Of a stretch of DNA of 64,000 bases, positions 14,272-27,059 are shown piece after piece. The translations under genes were made by a program, and so were the position numbers. The notes under the pieces were generated by a model. It did no database searches. It saw only the letters and a program-made list of their open reading frames with translations, and was not told the DNA's origin. The stretch's first letter is position 1, and every line of letters starts with the position of its first letter. The DNA comes from Musa acuminata AAA Group (taxonomy: Eukaryota > Streptophyta > Magnoliopsida > Zingiberales > Musaceae), in the NCBI RefSeq assembly GCF_036884655.1, contig NC_088348.1, positions 22,929,501 to 22,993,500 of the forward strand, given 5' to 3'.

Positions 14272-14603
14272 TCAACGACAACAACACCGATTATCTTGAC
14301 ATTTCGCTAAATGATAATTGAGTTCTTCACATGGGTCAGCACAATCATAATATGTCCTGCATAGCACCCCAATAATGGTGCAATCTATGTCTTGCTCTTT
14401 CCCTGAAATCTCTGTAACTAAACACAACACAAACAATAATAAGATCTAAAGAATCGTCATTAGTGTTTAGACTGAATTCAAAGAATGAGATGACAAGCAT
14501 ATTTAGGTGGCAAATAATTCTGATATGTACCAGTGGATTGCACGTGCAAAACAAGAGAGAAAACAAGAAGACTAATGGTGAAAACAGAAAGCTTCGAAGC
14601 CAT
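14272..14603 (-). CDS. Small secreted cysteine-rich (defensin-like) peptide gene, two exons
   Basis: Exon 1 is 14603-14531 and exon 2 is 14411-14272; the 119-nt intron runs GT (14530) to AG (14412) and is T-rich. The joined product is 70 aa. Residues 1-24 form a typical signal peptide (MASKL, then a Val/Leu/Phe-rich core), and the ATG sits in a good context (gaggagATGGCT). The mature part has eight cysteines spaced C-X6-C-X5-C-X3-C-X9-C-X4-C-C-C, containing the CX3C and CXC pairs of the cysteine-stabilised alpha-beta fold. The gene plan (exon 1 = signal peptide, exon 2 = cysteine-rich domain) is that of plant defensin-like (DEFL/LCR) genes. These act outside the cell in defence or pollen-pistil signalling; which applies here is unknown. 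Repeat DNA begins about 50 bp upstream of the ATG, so the promoter may be damaged. Confidence 0.7.
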
Positions 14604-14649
14604 CTCCTCGTGAACCTGATGAAAAGAGAGTTGATGTTAGAAGCATCAC

Positions 14650-15944
14650 AACTATAATGTCACTATAGGCATTTGGAAGTAGCAGTGACCTACGAGTTCT
14701 AAAAGTATTCTATACTAGCAATGGTGTGAGAGAAAAGGTCATTAATTAAATCATTACAAAACTCATGTATAAAAAAAAATAATGATAGTTCTTATGTATT
14801 AAATAAAATTATATAACAGTAACAACCAACACATCTTGATGATGTACATAATAGTTTGATAATAAAGACGTACATCACATACGATGATACACTCTTCCAA
14901 CGACGGATAAAGAGATATACTTTATGGGATAAATATCTCTCAATAGCATATATGAAGAGAACTCATATCGTACTCTAAATAATAGATAGAGTGGTATACT
15001 TCATTTGTCCAAGTGGGGACACGTTTCTCCTAATAGTAGATAATGAATTATTTAACCGTAATGTCTAACAGCTCAATAATCTCTAAAGGCAATTGCCCTA
15101 TCTATCCTTGGCAGTGATACATAGTCAATCATGATTATTTTTTTATATTCATCTATTCATTCATATGCATTCAAGAATTAGCATAATATAAGATTATGAA
15201 AGACACGATTGATGTATGGCCTGTTAGACTATATCTATTAGTGGCTTCGCACTGTGATAGATCCGTAACTCCTTTCATGGGCTACAATTACAATGTAGAC
15301 AACTCAGCATAGTTACATATAATACATGATAACAATTATATAATATCATCAATTTAATCTAAAAAATAAACCACTTATCAGTTTCAAATAATATATTCAG
15401 ATAAAACTTTTAAGCTTATCAAATTATACAGATATGAGATAGTAATATCTCAATAAAACTCAATCAACCCTAATTAGAATAACCTAATTAACTTGAACCA
15501 AACTTAATCTAATTAGAACATAATGGAACCAACCTCAAATTGAATCACTTTATATTAGTCTAATTTGGATTTGATTAATTTTAATTAGGTTGAGTAGGTT
15601 TGAATCGATCAAATTGGTCTGAAATTTTCCTGAACTAACTTAAACTAATCAAATCTATCTGATTCACTCATTGAATAATTTTAAACAAATAAAAGGAGAA
15701 AAAATTGGGCTATATCGCATGGTGCTAATTCAGACAGAACCGACTCACCTAAGCATTGGATGGGTCATGTGCACCGCACATGCCTTTCCCAAGTACTAGG
15801 TTGGGTTGAGGTATAATAGGTTGGATAGAGAGGCGATAATGTGCCTAGTACCAATCGCATAGTTGGCAGACTTAGCTTCGTGGGCTGGGTCGAGCTTCAC
15901 TTATAAGTTGGGCTAACCCTTACCTTTGAACGGTCACGCTTAGC
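14650..15944. repeat. AT-rich repeat module upstream of minisatellite array 1
   Basis: 14745-15070 is similar to 23535-23830 and 25385-25600 (shared phrases such as 'attacaaaactcatgta' and 'gtacatcacat'). 15740-15870 is similar to 21000-21120 and 24500-24630. No coding potential. Read together these are pieces of one repeated unit, strongly diverged. Confidence 0.7.
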
Positions 15945-16225
15945 TCATTGGTTGGGTCGTGCCTAGCCACATAGGTTAGGTCATGCTTGACCATATAGGT
16001 TGGGTCATGTTTAACCACATGAATTGGACTGTGCTTGACCATATGAGCTAAGTCGTACTTCATCACATGGTTACATCGTACTTAGTTATATGGTTGATGT
16101 CATGCCTAACCATATGGGTTGGACCATATTTGGCAATACGGATTGATTTGTACTTAGCCACATGGGCTAGGTCATGTCTAGCCATGTAGGCTTGGCCATA
16201 CCTAACTATATGGGTTAGTCTAACC
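15945..16225. repeat. 24-bp minisatellite array 1
   Basis: About 11 imperfect copies of a 24-bp unit close to ACATGGGTTAGGTCATGCCTAGCC-type sequence (variants at most G/A and C/T positions). Same unit as arrays 2 to 5. Confidence 0.85.
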
Positions 16226-16504
16226 AATCAATTTAACTTAGATCAGACCCCACTTTCATCCCTCTTTAAAAATTATATTTTAATATTTTTAGAAGTACTT
16301 TAAAATATTACAAAATAATAATTTATTAAAATCAATTATTTTTATAAATTAACTAATCATTATAACATCACAATTCAATGATCATTATTCATTATTCATA
16401 AAATTTTGAATTTAAAATAATATTATGTATCATGCAAATTATAATAGTTCTAAATATCAATGAATTTAAAATATAAATAAAAACAAGTAAAAAAATAAAG
16501 TATC

Positions 16505-16590
16505 TTACCTCCTGAGGGAAACCTCTCTTAAATCCTAACACTAGTAGACTTAACGAGGAATGAGAGAGGGTAACCCCTTTATATAGTGAG
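16505..16590 (-). promoter_or_regulatory. TATA box / short exon / splice-donor block, copy 1
   Basis: On the minus strand: TATA box ctatataaagg (about 16587-16577), then about 70 nt with a conserved segment, then a splice-donor-like AGGAGGTAAGAT at about 16512-16502. The same order is kept at 18420-18490 and 27190-27280. Function not shown; it could be the promoter of a decayed element. Confidence 0.4.
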
Positions 16591-18419
16591 CTCTTTCCAC
16601 AACGTAAGCAATAATTTAATTTTTAATTTTAATTTTTTTAATTTTTACTTCCATACACAAAGATAGAATTCTAATATTTATTTCTTATGATTCACACATA
16701 AAAATAAAATTTGAATTATTTACTTTCTAAAAATTACATCACTTATTAAGAAATTAAGAAATTAATAATTTAATTAATTAAAAAATTACTAATTTGTCCA
16801 CATGATTAAGAAAATTATTTTTTAATTATTTTCTTAAATATTCTACACAAATAAGGAAGTTAATAATTTAAATAAACTAACACATTATTTATGATAATTT
16901 GATTTATATTAAGGGAGAAAAGAAATCATTGATGTTTACATTCCTCTCCACTTAATAGAAATTTGGTTCCCAAATTTAATATGAAAAATGATATCAGGTC
17001 ACCGTAGTTCACACTTGAAATACCAAGTCAAAAGATAAATCTAAATCAACTTAAAAATATTTAGCTGCAAATGTATCACTTGAAAACTTTAATACAAAAG
17101 ATGTGTTCTGTTTCTATTTTTCTTAAGGACAAAAAAAAGAAAAAAATAGAAAACTCATTTAATAAATTTGTTTTTTTTATCACTCATGTAAAGTGATAAT
17201 TAACAAGCTTATCAAGAGACACATCTAATAAATCATTAGATTTTTTAAAATTTAAAAATTAATTGATTGTTGACATAAAATAAAAATTGAGCCTACATGT
17301 GTAACTCAATAAACAAAAGCAATTAAAAGGATTAAAATTTATCCAACTATTTAACATATAAAATTTTTATAATTTTAAACGACTTATATATTATCTATGC
17401 CAAATAATTAACATTATATTTAATCGTTGTTAGATATCAGCATTGTATTAGATAAATGATATTTAATAATTGATTTGACACATCAAATCAAAACTCCATT
17501 CAAACCAGTTACACATACATATAAATTTCAATATCAAATTTATTCTATTACAAACGCATATATATTATTAATATCAAGAAATAACTTCATTTATACAAAG
17601 CATCCTAACACATGTCAAATCTAATCTCAATTTCAAGAATAATATGTGATATCAAAAATCATAAACATAAATACTTTTCAATTTATATATTTATGAAAGT
17701 CTATAAAAAAATTTTATTCTTAAAATTTATCAAAACTTTTACAATTGAGAAAATAATTGATCTATATTATTATCTTCGATTAGTAAAACTAGACATATTA
17801 ACCACAATGATTCATAATAATGTAAGGCAAAAGTGAAGAATAAATTAATAATTGACCATAAAGGAACCACAAAATAAATAGCAAATATGTTCTTATAATT
17901 TCTTATTGAATTTATCCTGTTCATAAATATAGACAAGAATAATATTCGAGAGGGTAACAAAATTAATAAATTTGTATGTCAAATTGTAATAGAAATTGTG
18001 TCAAACTTCATATAATCTACCTAAAATTTAAAATAAGATTCTATGAAAGAATTCTAGGTCGCAAACAATAAACTATGGTAAAAAAAAAAAGCTATAAGAC
18101 TCATAAAATAAACTAAAATTTTTAATAAAATAAAAATCTAAATATTTCATAGTAAACATAAGCATCATCTAATATTTCTAATCAACTTATCAAATTATTT
18201 TATAAAAAATAAAAATATTAGGTATAAATCTAATACATGTATTTTCATGAATAACTAAGTCAATTGATAAATATATCTCAAAAAGAAAACAATAAATTTT
18301 GCAACCAAATTAACAACTTGAAAATTAAAATATTATTATGCATCATACAAATTATAATAGTTCTAATATCAAAGATTTTAAAATATAAATCAAAATAAGT
18401 AAAAAAAAATAAAGGATCT

Positions 18420-18490
18420 TACCTCTCGTAGATCCTCTCACTAATAGACTCGGTGAGGAATAAGAGAGGGGGTGCCCTTTTATATAGGAG
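18420..18490 (-). promoter_or_regulatory. TATA box / short exon / splice-donor block, copy 2
   Basis: Minus-strand ctatataaaaggg (about 18487-18475), segment with 'caccgagtctattagtgag', donor-like GAGAGGTAAGATCC at about 18427-18414. Counterpart of 16505-16590 in the 1.9-kb tandem copy. Confidence 0.4.
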
Positions 18491-20215
18491 AAATGAGTTC
18501 TTACCAAAATATAAGTAATTATATAATTTTTATTTTAATTTATTTTTATTTTACTTTCACATACAAAGATAGAATTATAATATTTATTTCTTACGGTTCA
18601 CATACAAAAATAAAATTTGAATTATTAACTTTCTAAAAATTACATCACTCATTAAGAAATAAATTAATTAATAATTTAATTAATTGACAAAATTATTGAT
18701 TTGTTCACATGATTAAAAAAATAATTTTAATTATTTTCTTAACCATACTATACAAACAAGGAACTTAATAATTTAAATAAAGCAGCATATTATTTATGAC
18801 AATTTGATTTATGTTAAGGGAAAAAAAATCATCAATGATTACATTCCTTCCTACTTAAAAGAAATTTGGTTCCCAAATTTAATATGAAAAATAATATCAA
18901 TTCAACATAGTTCACACTTAAAATACTAAGTCAAAAGATAATTCTAAATCAACTTAAAAATATTTAGATACAAATGTGCCACTTGAAAACTTTAAGTCAA
19001 AAGATGTGTTTTGTTTTTATTTATTTTTGGAACAAAAATATTTAAAAATTGAAAAAACTCATTCAATAAATTTGGTTTTTGATCACCAATGTAAAGTGAC
19101 AATTAACAAGCATATCAAATTACACATCCAATAAATCATTAGAATTTTTAAATTTTAAAAATTAATTGGTTGTTGACATAAAATAAAAGTTGAGGCTATA
19201 TGTGAAAGGATGAAAATTTATTTAACTATTCAATATATATTTTTTTATAATTTTAAATTACTTATATATTATCTATATTAAATAATTAACATTATATTAA
19301 TCATTGTTAGATCTGAGGTTTGTATTATATAAATAATATTTAATAATTGATTTGACACTTATTAAAGCAAAACTCCATTCCAGCCAGTTACACATTTAAT
19401 TAAATTTCAATATCAACGTATGATCAAATTTATTCAACTGCAAAATCATATATATTATTAATGTTAAGAAATAACTTTATTTATACAAAGAATCCTAACA
19501 CGTGTCAAATCTAATCTCACTTTTAAGAGTAATATTTGATATAAATCACAATGTAAATACTTTCAATTTATATATTTATAAAACACCCTACAAAATTTGT
19601 ATTCTTAAAATTTATCAAAACTTTTATATCTCAGAAAACAATTGATACATATTATTATCTTCGAATAGTAAAACTATACAGGCTAACCACAAGGATTCAT
19701 AATAATATAAGACATAAGTGAGGAAGAAAATTAATTATCGATCAAAAAGAGACCACACAATAAATAGCAAATACGTTCTTATATTTTTTTATTAAACTTA
19801 TCATATTCATAATTATAGAAAAGAATAATATTCGAGAGCAGATGTCAACAAAATTCAGAAATTAATATGTCAAACTATAATGGAAATTATGTCAAACTTT
19901 ATTTACGTATAATCTACCTATTATTTATAACAAAATTATATAAAGGATTCTAGGTCCTAAATATGAATAAACTATGGTTGAAAAAAAAATATATAAGACT
20001 CATGAAATATTTTTTTTTGTAAAATAAAATTCTAAATATTTCATAGTAATCATAAGCATCATATAATATTTCTAATCAAATTATCAAACTATTCTTTTAA
20101 AAAAATATTAGATATAAATCTAATATATGTATTCTCATGAATAACTAAGTCAATTGATAAATATATCTCAAAAAGAAAACAATACATTCTCCCATCAAAT
20201 TAACTCTTAGCTACT

Positions 20216-21194
20216 TTTCAAAAATAGATCAAAGTGTCATCACAAAATTATATTCAAAACATAAAACTTTACAAGAGTTTCTAGAATAAAACATTACAAA
20301 ACTTATTATAATTTTGAGAAAATATAATAAAATTTTAGCTTTTTACTTAGTAATATCAGTTCAAGTCATTTAATTAGACTCTCCTTGTGTAAAATCTTTT
20401 AATTAATCATTTTTTATCGAAAAATAAATCATATTCAGCTTAACAAAATAATCTTAATCTCTTAAAATCATGTTTCAGTTGTACTATTGTGTCAACCCAA
20501 AATTTAAATCTGAAAACCAATTGAGCCATCTAATATTCTAATTATAGAATTACATATTTCAACAAGTCTTCAAAATTATTGCTCAAATACTATTAAATTA
20601 TCACATCCCATATTTATATAAATCATCATTCATTATTCATAATTTATAAAAGATTTTTTATCTTTGAATTCAAAGAATTACATTGTTAATTATAACAATC
20701 ACATCAATATCATCAATTTAATATAAAAAATAAGAAAAAATCACTAATCTCAATATTCCTTAATCAATCAACAATGAAACTCAATCCAATTAACATCAAA
20801 TGAAACTAACCTTAAATCCTAATTTGGATTTGATTATTTTAATTAAGTCAAGTAGGCTTGAATCGATCAAGTTGGTTTGGAATCTTTTTAAACTGGTTTA
20901 AACCAATTAAACCTATTTGATTTAGTCAACTAATAAACTTAAACCATTAAAGGAAGAAAAAATTAGACTATGTCACATAGAATTAATCTAGTCTGAGTTG
21001 ACCTATCTAAGCCATGGACGAGTTAAGTACATAGCACAAGCCAGTCCTAGGTAATAGGTTGGATTGAGATACAATAGGCTAGATAATGGGGCGATATTGT
21101 GTCTAATGTCAATCACATAGTTGGGCAAACCTAATTTCACGAGTTGGGTGAAGCCTCAGTCATGAGTTGGGTTAAACCTTACTATTGAACTAAG
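20216..21194. repeat. AT-rich spacer and repeat module upstream of array 2
   Basis: 20216-20700 shows nothing I recognise. 20720-21120 matches 15340-15870 and 24130-24640. No coding potential. Confidence 0.6.
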
Positions 21195-21450
21195 ACTTGC
21201 TTGACTCTTGGGTTAGACCATATTTGACAATATGGGTTGGATCGTGTTTGGTCACATAAGTTAGATCATACTTGATCATATGAGATAATTATGCTTGGTC
21301 ACATGGGCTACGTCGTATCTAGCATATGAGTTTGGTCATGCTTAATTACAAGGGTTGGGTCATACCTGATCAAATGAGCTATGCTATATGGGTTAAGCTA
21401 TACCTAGCAATATAAGCTAGGCTATACCTAGCCACATAGGTTGGTCTGAC
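21195..21450. repeat. 24-bp minisatellite array 2
   Basis: About 10 imperfect copies of the unit described at 15945-16225; followed, as after the other arrays, by an AT-rich segment with 'aattaatctcaaat'. Confidence 0.85.
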
Positions 21451-22599
21451 CAATCAATTTAACTTATGTCATACCTCAATTTAACTCTTTTTACTAAATT
21501 ATATACTTATATTTCTAGAAGTGCTTTACAATATTAGAAAAATTATAATTAATCTCAAATCCATTCTTTTTTATCAATTAATTAATTGGATTAATGATTC
21601 TAAATTTGATTAGACTTCCTTTTATTAATATTTTTAATTAATTATTTTTATATCTATAAATAAAAGATATTTGGCTCAATAAAATAACCTTAATCATCTA
21701 AAATCATTCTTCGGTTGCACTACTATATCAACCCAAAATCTATGTTATACTTAGTTTGAGAGAATTATATACTAAAGAATATATAATTAGTCATTCATCA
21801 TCCACTACGCAAATACCACGTAAGGCTCACAAGAGAAAAAGACTCGGACAACCTAACACTCACTTGCCCGTATAAATAAGAGTTCAAGAGAAAGCTTGGG
21901 TTGATTACTATCTAGCTTCCCTACGAAATATTTAGGGAATATATTTTAGAGTCGAGGGGGTAGCTCGGGTCAGTTACAAGCTATCTCCCTTGTGGAATAT
22001 CCACGGGAATATTTTCTAGAGTCCAAGGGTATCTCAAAAGAAGATGCTTTCCACAGACAACTCTATACATATAAAAAAGAACCATATCGTGCTATCAAGT
22101 ATATTAACAATATTTTCCCCTAACATACACATTTTTGTTAGTTGAGGGGGTTTAGTTGAGTTTCTTTTGATGCTTATTCACTTTGGTTCCTAAGATGTGG
22201 AAGTAGTAGTGACTTACAAGTTGTCAAAGTTTTCTAGTACTAGTATTGGTGTGAGATCCAAGGCCATTAACTAGTCTTGGATTTAATCTTATCCGATGAT
22301 TTATGACATGATTCATTGAATTATAATTTGAAAAACAAAATATTTTTTCAGATTTACTCTTCAAGATCATCAAATCTATCATATCTTATATTTATAAACA
22401 AATAAATTATTATTTTATTATTCATAATTTATGAAAAAATTATTATCTTTCAATTCAAATCCTTATATTTACAACACTATTTTTTTTAAAAAATGAATCA
22501 TATCTTTTTAATAGGGCCATAATTGACGAAAAAATCTTTTACACCCATATCTCAGGTCTATTGCAAAGTAATAGGTTTCTTTGAAAATAATAATAAATA
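21451..22599. other. AT-rich repeat-derived spacer
   Basis: 21451-21640 is the segment that follows every minisatellite array. 22190-22270 resembles 14670-14740 (start of the repeat module). 21890-22040 contains a direct repeat of a 'gctatctcccttgtggaata'-like phrase. No gene seen. Confidence 0.5.
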
Positions 22600-23045
22600 T
22601 AAATGGGTTAGGTCATGCCTAGCCACATGAGTTGAGCCATGCGTGACCAAATGTGCTAGGTATACATGGACACATGAGTTAAATAATACTTAGTCATATA
22701 AGCTAAGTCATACTTAGCCACATAGGTCATGTCATACTTGGCTACATGGGCTAAGTCGTACCTAGCTACATGAGTTAGATTATATCTAATCACATGGGTT
22801 AGGCTATGTGTAACCAAATATGTTAGGTCGTGCCTAGATACATGAGTTAGATAATGCTTAGTCACATGAGCTAGATCGTGCTTTGCCATATAAATTATGT
22901 CATATCTAGCTACATAAGCTGCATTATGCCTGGCTACATGAGTTAGATTATGTCTAATCACATGAGAATGATACTTGGTCATATGGACTATGTTGTAATT
23001 GGGCATATGGGATGGGTCGTACCTAGCCTCATGGGCTAGTCTAAC
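22600..23045. repeat. 24-bp minisatellite array 3 (longest)
   Basis: About 18 copies. Because 24 is a multiple of three, the minus strand stays open for 130 codons (23048-22656) and would encode an 8-residue repeat of the kind R-x-D-L-x-H-V-A. I take this as a by-product of the period, not a gene. Confidence 0.85.
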
Positions 23046-24679
23046 CAATCAATTTAATTCATATCATAGTTTGACCCCTCTTATTAAATTATATTCTAAT
23101 AATATTTTTTAAAATATTATAAAATAATAATTAATCTCAAATCTATTTTTTCATAAATTAACTAATTTAGATTCATGATTCCAACTTTAGTATGACTCTC
23201 ATCGAGTAACATTTTTTAGCTAATCATTTTCTTATCTAAAAATAAAGCATATTTGGCTAAGTAAAATGACATCAATCTCTTGAAATCATGCTTGAGTTTT
23301 ACTATTAACCTAAAATCTAAATCTTAAAAACTAATTGGGTTATCTATAGGGTCATAAGTGATGAAAAGATCTCCACTACCCAAGGCTCAAATCTATTATA
23401 AATAAATATAGGATAAAAACATATTAATAATCACTCATGCTAGTAAGAACATTTAAAAAATTATAAAAATAATATTTAATATTTAAGAAATATATATAAA
23501 TATCAATAATTTAATATGAAATAATGGCATATCAATTCATTACAAAACTCATGTATCATAATAACAATAATAATTCTTATCCAGTAAACAAAATCATACA
23601 TTAGTCATATACAATACATCTCGATGACATACATAACAATCAGATAACAAAGACATACATCACATTTGATTGTGCACTCTTCCAATAGTGGATGGAGTGA
23701 CATACTCTACAAGATAGATTTCTTCCAAGAGCGTATGGATAGAATTAATATCGCACTCCCAACAATGGATGAAGTGAGACCACTCATTCGCCCAAGTTGG
23801 GACATGTTCTTCCTAGCAACAAATGGAGGATATGTCTAACTATTATATATGATGACCTACTAATCCCCAAAAGAAATCAAGTTACTTGCCCTTGGTAGGG
23901 ATATATAGTCAACTATGTTTATTCGTTTAAATAATTTCATTCATTCATGCGTGCATCCAAGTAGTATAATAAAATACTATAAGGGACTATGTTTGATATA
24001 TGACCTATTAGACTATGTTCATAGGTGGCTTTGCATTATGATAGACCTATATCTCTTTTTACAAGTTGTACTTCTAATATGAACTACTCAACATAGCCAC
24101 ATATACTATATAATGACAATTACATCAATATTATCAATTTAATAAAAAAACACTAATCATTTATAAATATAATTTAAATAAACCTTTTAGTTTATCAAAT
24201 TATAAAGACATGCAACGTGAATCTTCTATAATTAACTTGAATAAAACTCAATTCAATAAAAATCTAACAAAACCAATTTTAAATCCTTATAAAACTAGTT
24301 TGAAATCATCCTAGACTAGTCTAATTTAGATTTGTCTAATTTAGATTTGATTGGTTTTAATTATGTCAAGTAGGCCTGAATCGATAAAATTGGTCTAGAA
24401 TTTTCTTAAATCGATCAAACTTATTTGATTCAGTCAACTAACAATCTAAAACAAATAAAGGAAGAGAAAACTGAACTATGCTACATAGTACTAGTCCAGA
24501 CAGAACCTACCCACCTAAGCCTTGAACGAGTTACATGTACCACATATGTTTATCTCAAGCATTAGGTTAGGCTAAGATATAGTGGACTTGATAGAGAAAC
24601 AACAATGTATCTAATACCTATCGCATAGTTAGGCGAGCCTAACTTTATGGGTTGGGCCGAGCCTAACTTAATATTTAAT
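23046..24679. repeat. Repeat module between arrays 3 and 4
   Basis: In order: post-array AT-rich segment, segment matching 14745-15070 (23535-23830), segment matching 15340-15870 (24130-24640). Same order as in the first unit, which shows that a unit of roughly 1.9-2 kb is repeated. No gene. Confidence 0.65.
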
Positions 24680-24945
24680 AGTTAGCTGAGTCATACCTAC
24701 CCACATGGGTTAGGTCATATCTAACTAAATCGGTTGGGCTATGCCTGACTACTTGCATTGGACCGCGCTTGGCCATATATGTTGCGTTATACTAGTTATA
24801 TGAGCTAGATCATACTAGGCTACATAGGTTAAGCATACTTGGCCATATGGGTTGGATTATACTTAGTCATACATAGCCACATGAACTAAACTATACCTGA
24901 CCATATGGGATGGGTTGTACCTAAGCATATGAGCTTGTGTGGCCA
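24680..24945. repeat. 24-bp minisatellite array 4
   Basis: About 11 imperfect copies of the same unit. Confidence 0.85.
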
Positions 24946-25600
24946 ATCGACTTAACTCAAAGACTCTAATTTGACTCTACTTATTAAGTTATATTCTAAT
25001 ATGTTTAGAAGTATTTTAAATATTATAAAATAATAATTAATCTCAAATCATTTTTATAAATTAAAAAATTTTGATTCATGATTCCAAATTTAATAAGACT
25101 CCTTTAGTAACATCTTTGAATTAATTATTTTTTTCTAAAAATAAATCATATTTGGCATAGTAAATTTTTTACAACTAAAAAAAATCATATCTTCATAGTA
25201 GGATCATAAGTAACGAAAAAGTTTCCTCCACCTAAGCCTTAAATCTATTATAATGTACTAGGTTACTTTTAAAAATAAATATAGGATAAAAATACATCAG
25301 TAATCATACATGAGAAATCATAAAGATAATTTTTAATATTCATGACACATATACAAATATTAATAATTTAATATGAAATGATAACATATCAATTCCTTAT
25401 AAAGCTCATGTATCAAAAAAAACAATGATAATTCTTATGTAATAAATAAAATCATACATAAGTCACATGTAACACATCTGAATTACATACGTAATAGTAA
25501 GATAACAATGACATGCATCAAACCCGTTGGTACACACTCTACGGAAAGACATATTTTACAAAATGGATTTCTTCCAATAGAATCACCCTATTTGTTGAAC
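24946..25600. repeat. Repeat module after array 4
   Basis: Post-array segment, then a partial match (25385-25600) to 14745-15070 and 23535-23830. No gene. Confidence 0.6.
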
Positions 25601-26400
25601 TTGGTCATACGATGAAAAAACTGATCAAATATTTGGCAAAAGCAACTACACTAATAGAACGGATTACCACAAATTAAGGACAACACAACTTTACGATCAA
25701 AGGTCTTTTGGTGCAATAAATCGAATCTTAGTGGCTCTTTTGAATAAAAATAAAGGTTAAAAGTAATAGACTCAAATCAGGGAGTAAAACCTCATAACCA
25801 AAAAGGGCTCGCTTATAGGGAGCAAGCCAGAGAAGCGTTGCCATAGCTCTCGATCGCCAAAAGGTGTACTTCCTTAAGAAACCTATTGAAGGGCAAGTCA
25901 ATAGACGAAGGAGAGAGCCTCACATGCAATGGGCGCCATGAGTAATTCCAAAACCCTCGTTGAGAGAGAAGTGTTTAGGGTTTGAACAATTATGTCACCT
26001 CTGCATTTGGGGTTTTTGTTCGTTTTGTAGGGTTGTCATCTGGCAAGGAACTAGGTTAAAGAAATGCAAGACGCCACCATGAAACAAAAATGATGTATAT
26101 GAAATGGGCACTATAAAGTGAATGGGCATTAGTGAAATGGCTTGACATGATATCACATAGTCGAATGGGCTAGTTTGCATTTTGGAAACATATTTACAAT
26201 ATGCATTCACGGTATAATATATATTTTAAATCTAAATTAATATTTAATCACTTTTATTTAAATTATATTTGATTGACATGCTATATTGTAGATACTCAAA
26301 TATTGATATTATCTTAAAATAATATTAGCATTAAAATATTTATAAATATTAATAAAAAGTTTTAAAAATTTTAAAGTAGCCTATGATATTCTCCAGAGGA
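25601..26400 (-). other. Unrecognised stretch, possible 5' remnant of a gene on the minus strand
   Basis: Less repetitive than its surroundings. On the minus strand a telo-box-like AAACCCTAA (about 25984-25976) is followed by a C/T-rich leader-like stretch and short ATG frames (13 codons at about 25940, 38 codons at about 25840). Such an arrangement is common at plant housekeeping promoters, but I cannot name a gene and the frames close quickly. Confidence 0.25.
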
Positions 26401-26514
26401 GCGACACTTTGTCCGGTGCTAATCACATAATTGAGCAAGTCTAATTTCGTAAGTTGGGCTGAGCCTCACTCACGAGTTGGGTTGAGCTTTACCATTGAAT
26501 TAAGTCATGCTTTA

Positions 26515-26825
26515 CTCACTGGTTGCATCGTGCCTACCCACATGAGTTAGGACATACTTAACCATATGAGCTAGGTTGTGTCTAGCCACATGAGTTGGAC
26601 CGTACTTGGCCACATGAGCTAGATTGTGCTTGACCACATGGGTTACGTTGTACCTGACTACATAGGTTAGGTTATGTCTGATTACATGAGTTGGATTGTA
26701 TACCCAACCACATAAGCTGGACTATACTCGACCACATGGGTTAAACTATACTCAACCACATAAATTGGATCACACCTAATCGGATGGGCTAGGTCATACC
26801 TAACCACATGGGTTGGTCTAGCCAA
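26515..26825. repeat. 24-bp minisatellite array 5
   Basis: About 13 imperfect copies, preceded by a partial upstream module (26400-26515) and followed by the usual AT-rich segment to about 27060. Confidence 0.85.
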
Positions 26826-27059
26826 TTAACTTAACTTAGATTAGATACAAATTTAATCTCTCTTATTAAATTATATTTTAATATTTTTAAACATATTATA
26901 AAATAATAATTAACCTCAAATCTATTTTTTTAATAAATTAACTAATTTAGATTCATGATTCTAAATTTAAAACTAATTAAATTATAAAAATTTAAATATA
27001 TTTTTTAAACATAAATATGTCTAATTAAATGAATTAAAATTATTCTTAAATTAACTAAT

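Larger units (their letters stand above)
16434..20215. repeat. 1.9-kb tandem duplication, two copies
   Basis: 16434-about 18300 and 18345-about 20215 are direct repeats with a period near 1.91 kb (for example 'aatttggttcccaaattta' at 16963 and 18861). A partial third copy lies at 27060-27640. They are very AT-rich with no substantial ORF. Copies differ by substitutions and small indels throughout, so the duplication is old. Confidence 0.8.

Noticed and set aside
15945..16225. CRISPR-like array
   Set aside because: Contiguous 24-bp units without spacers, in plant DNA; a minisatellite.
22656..23048. Histidine/tyrosine-rich repeat protein
   Set aside because: Result of a 24-bp tandem repeat with no start context or conserved frame in the sister arrays.
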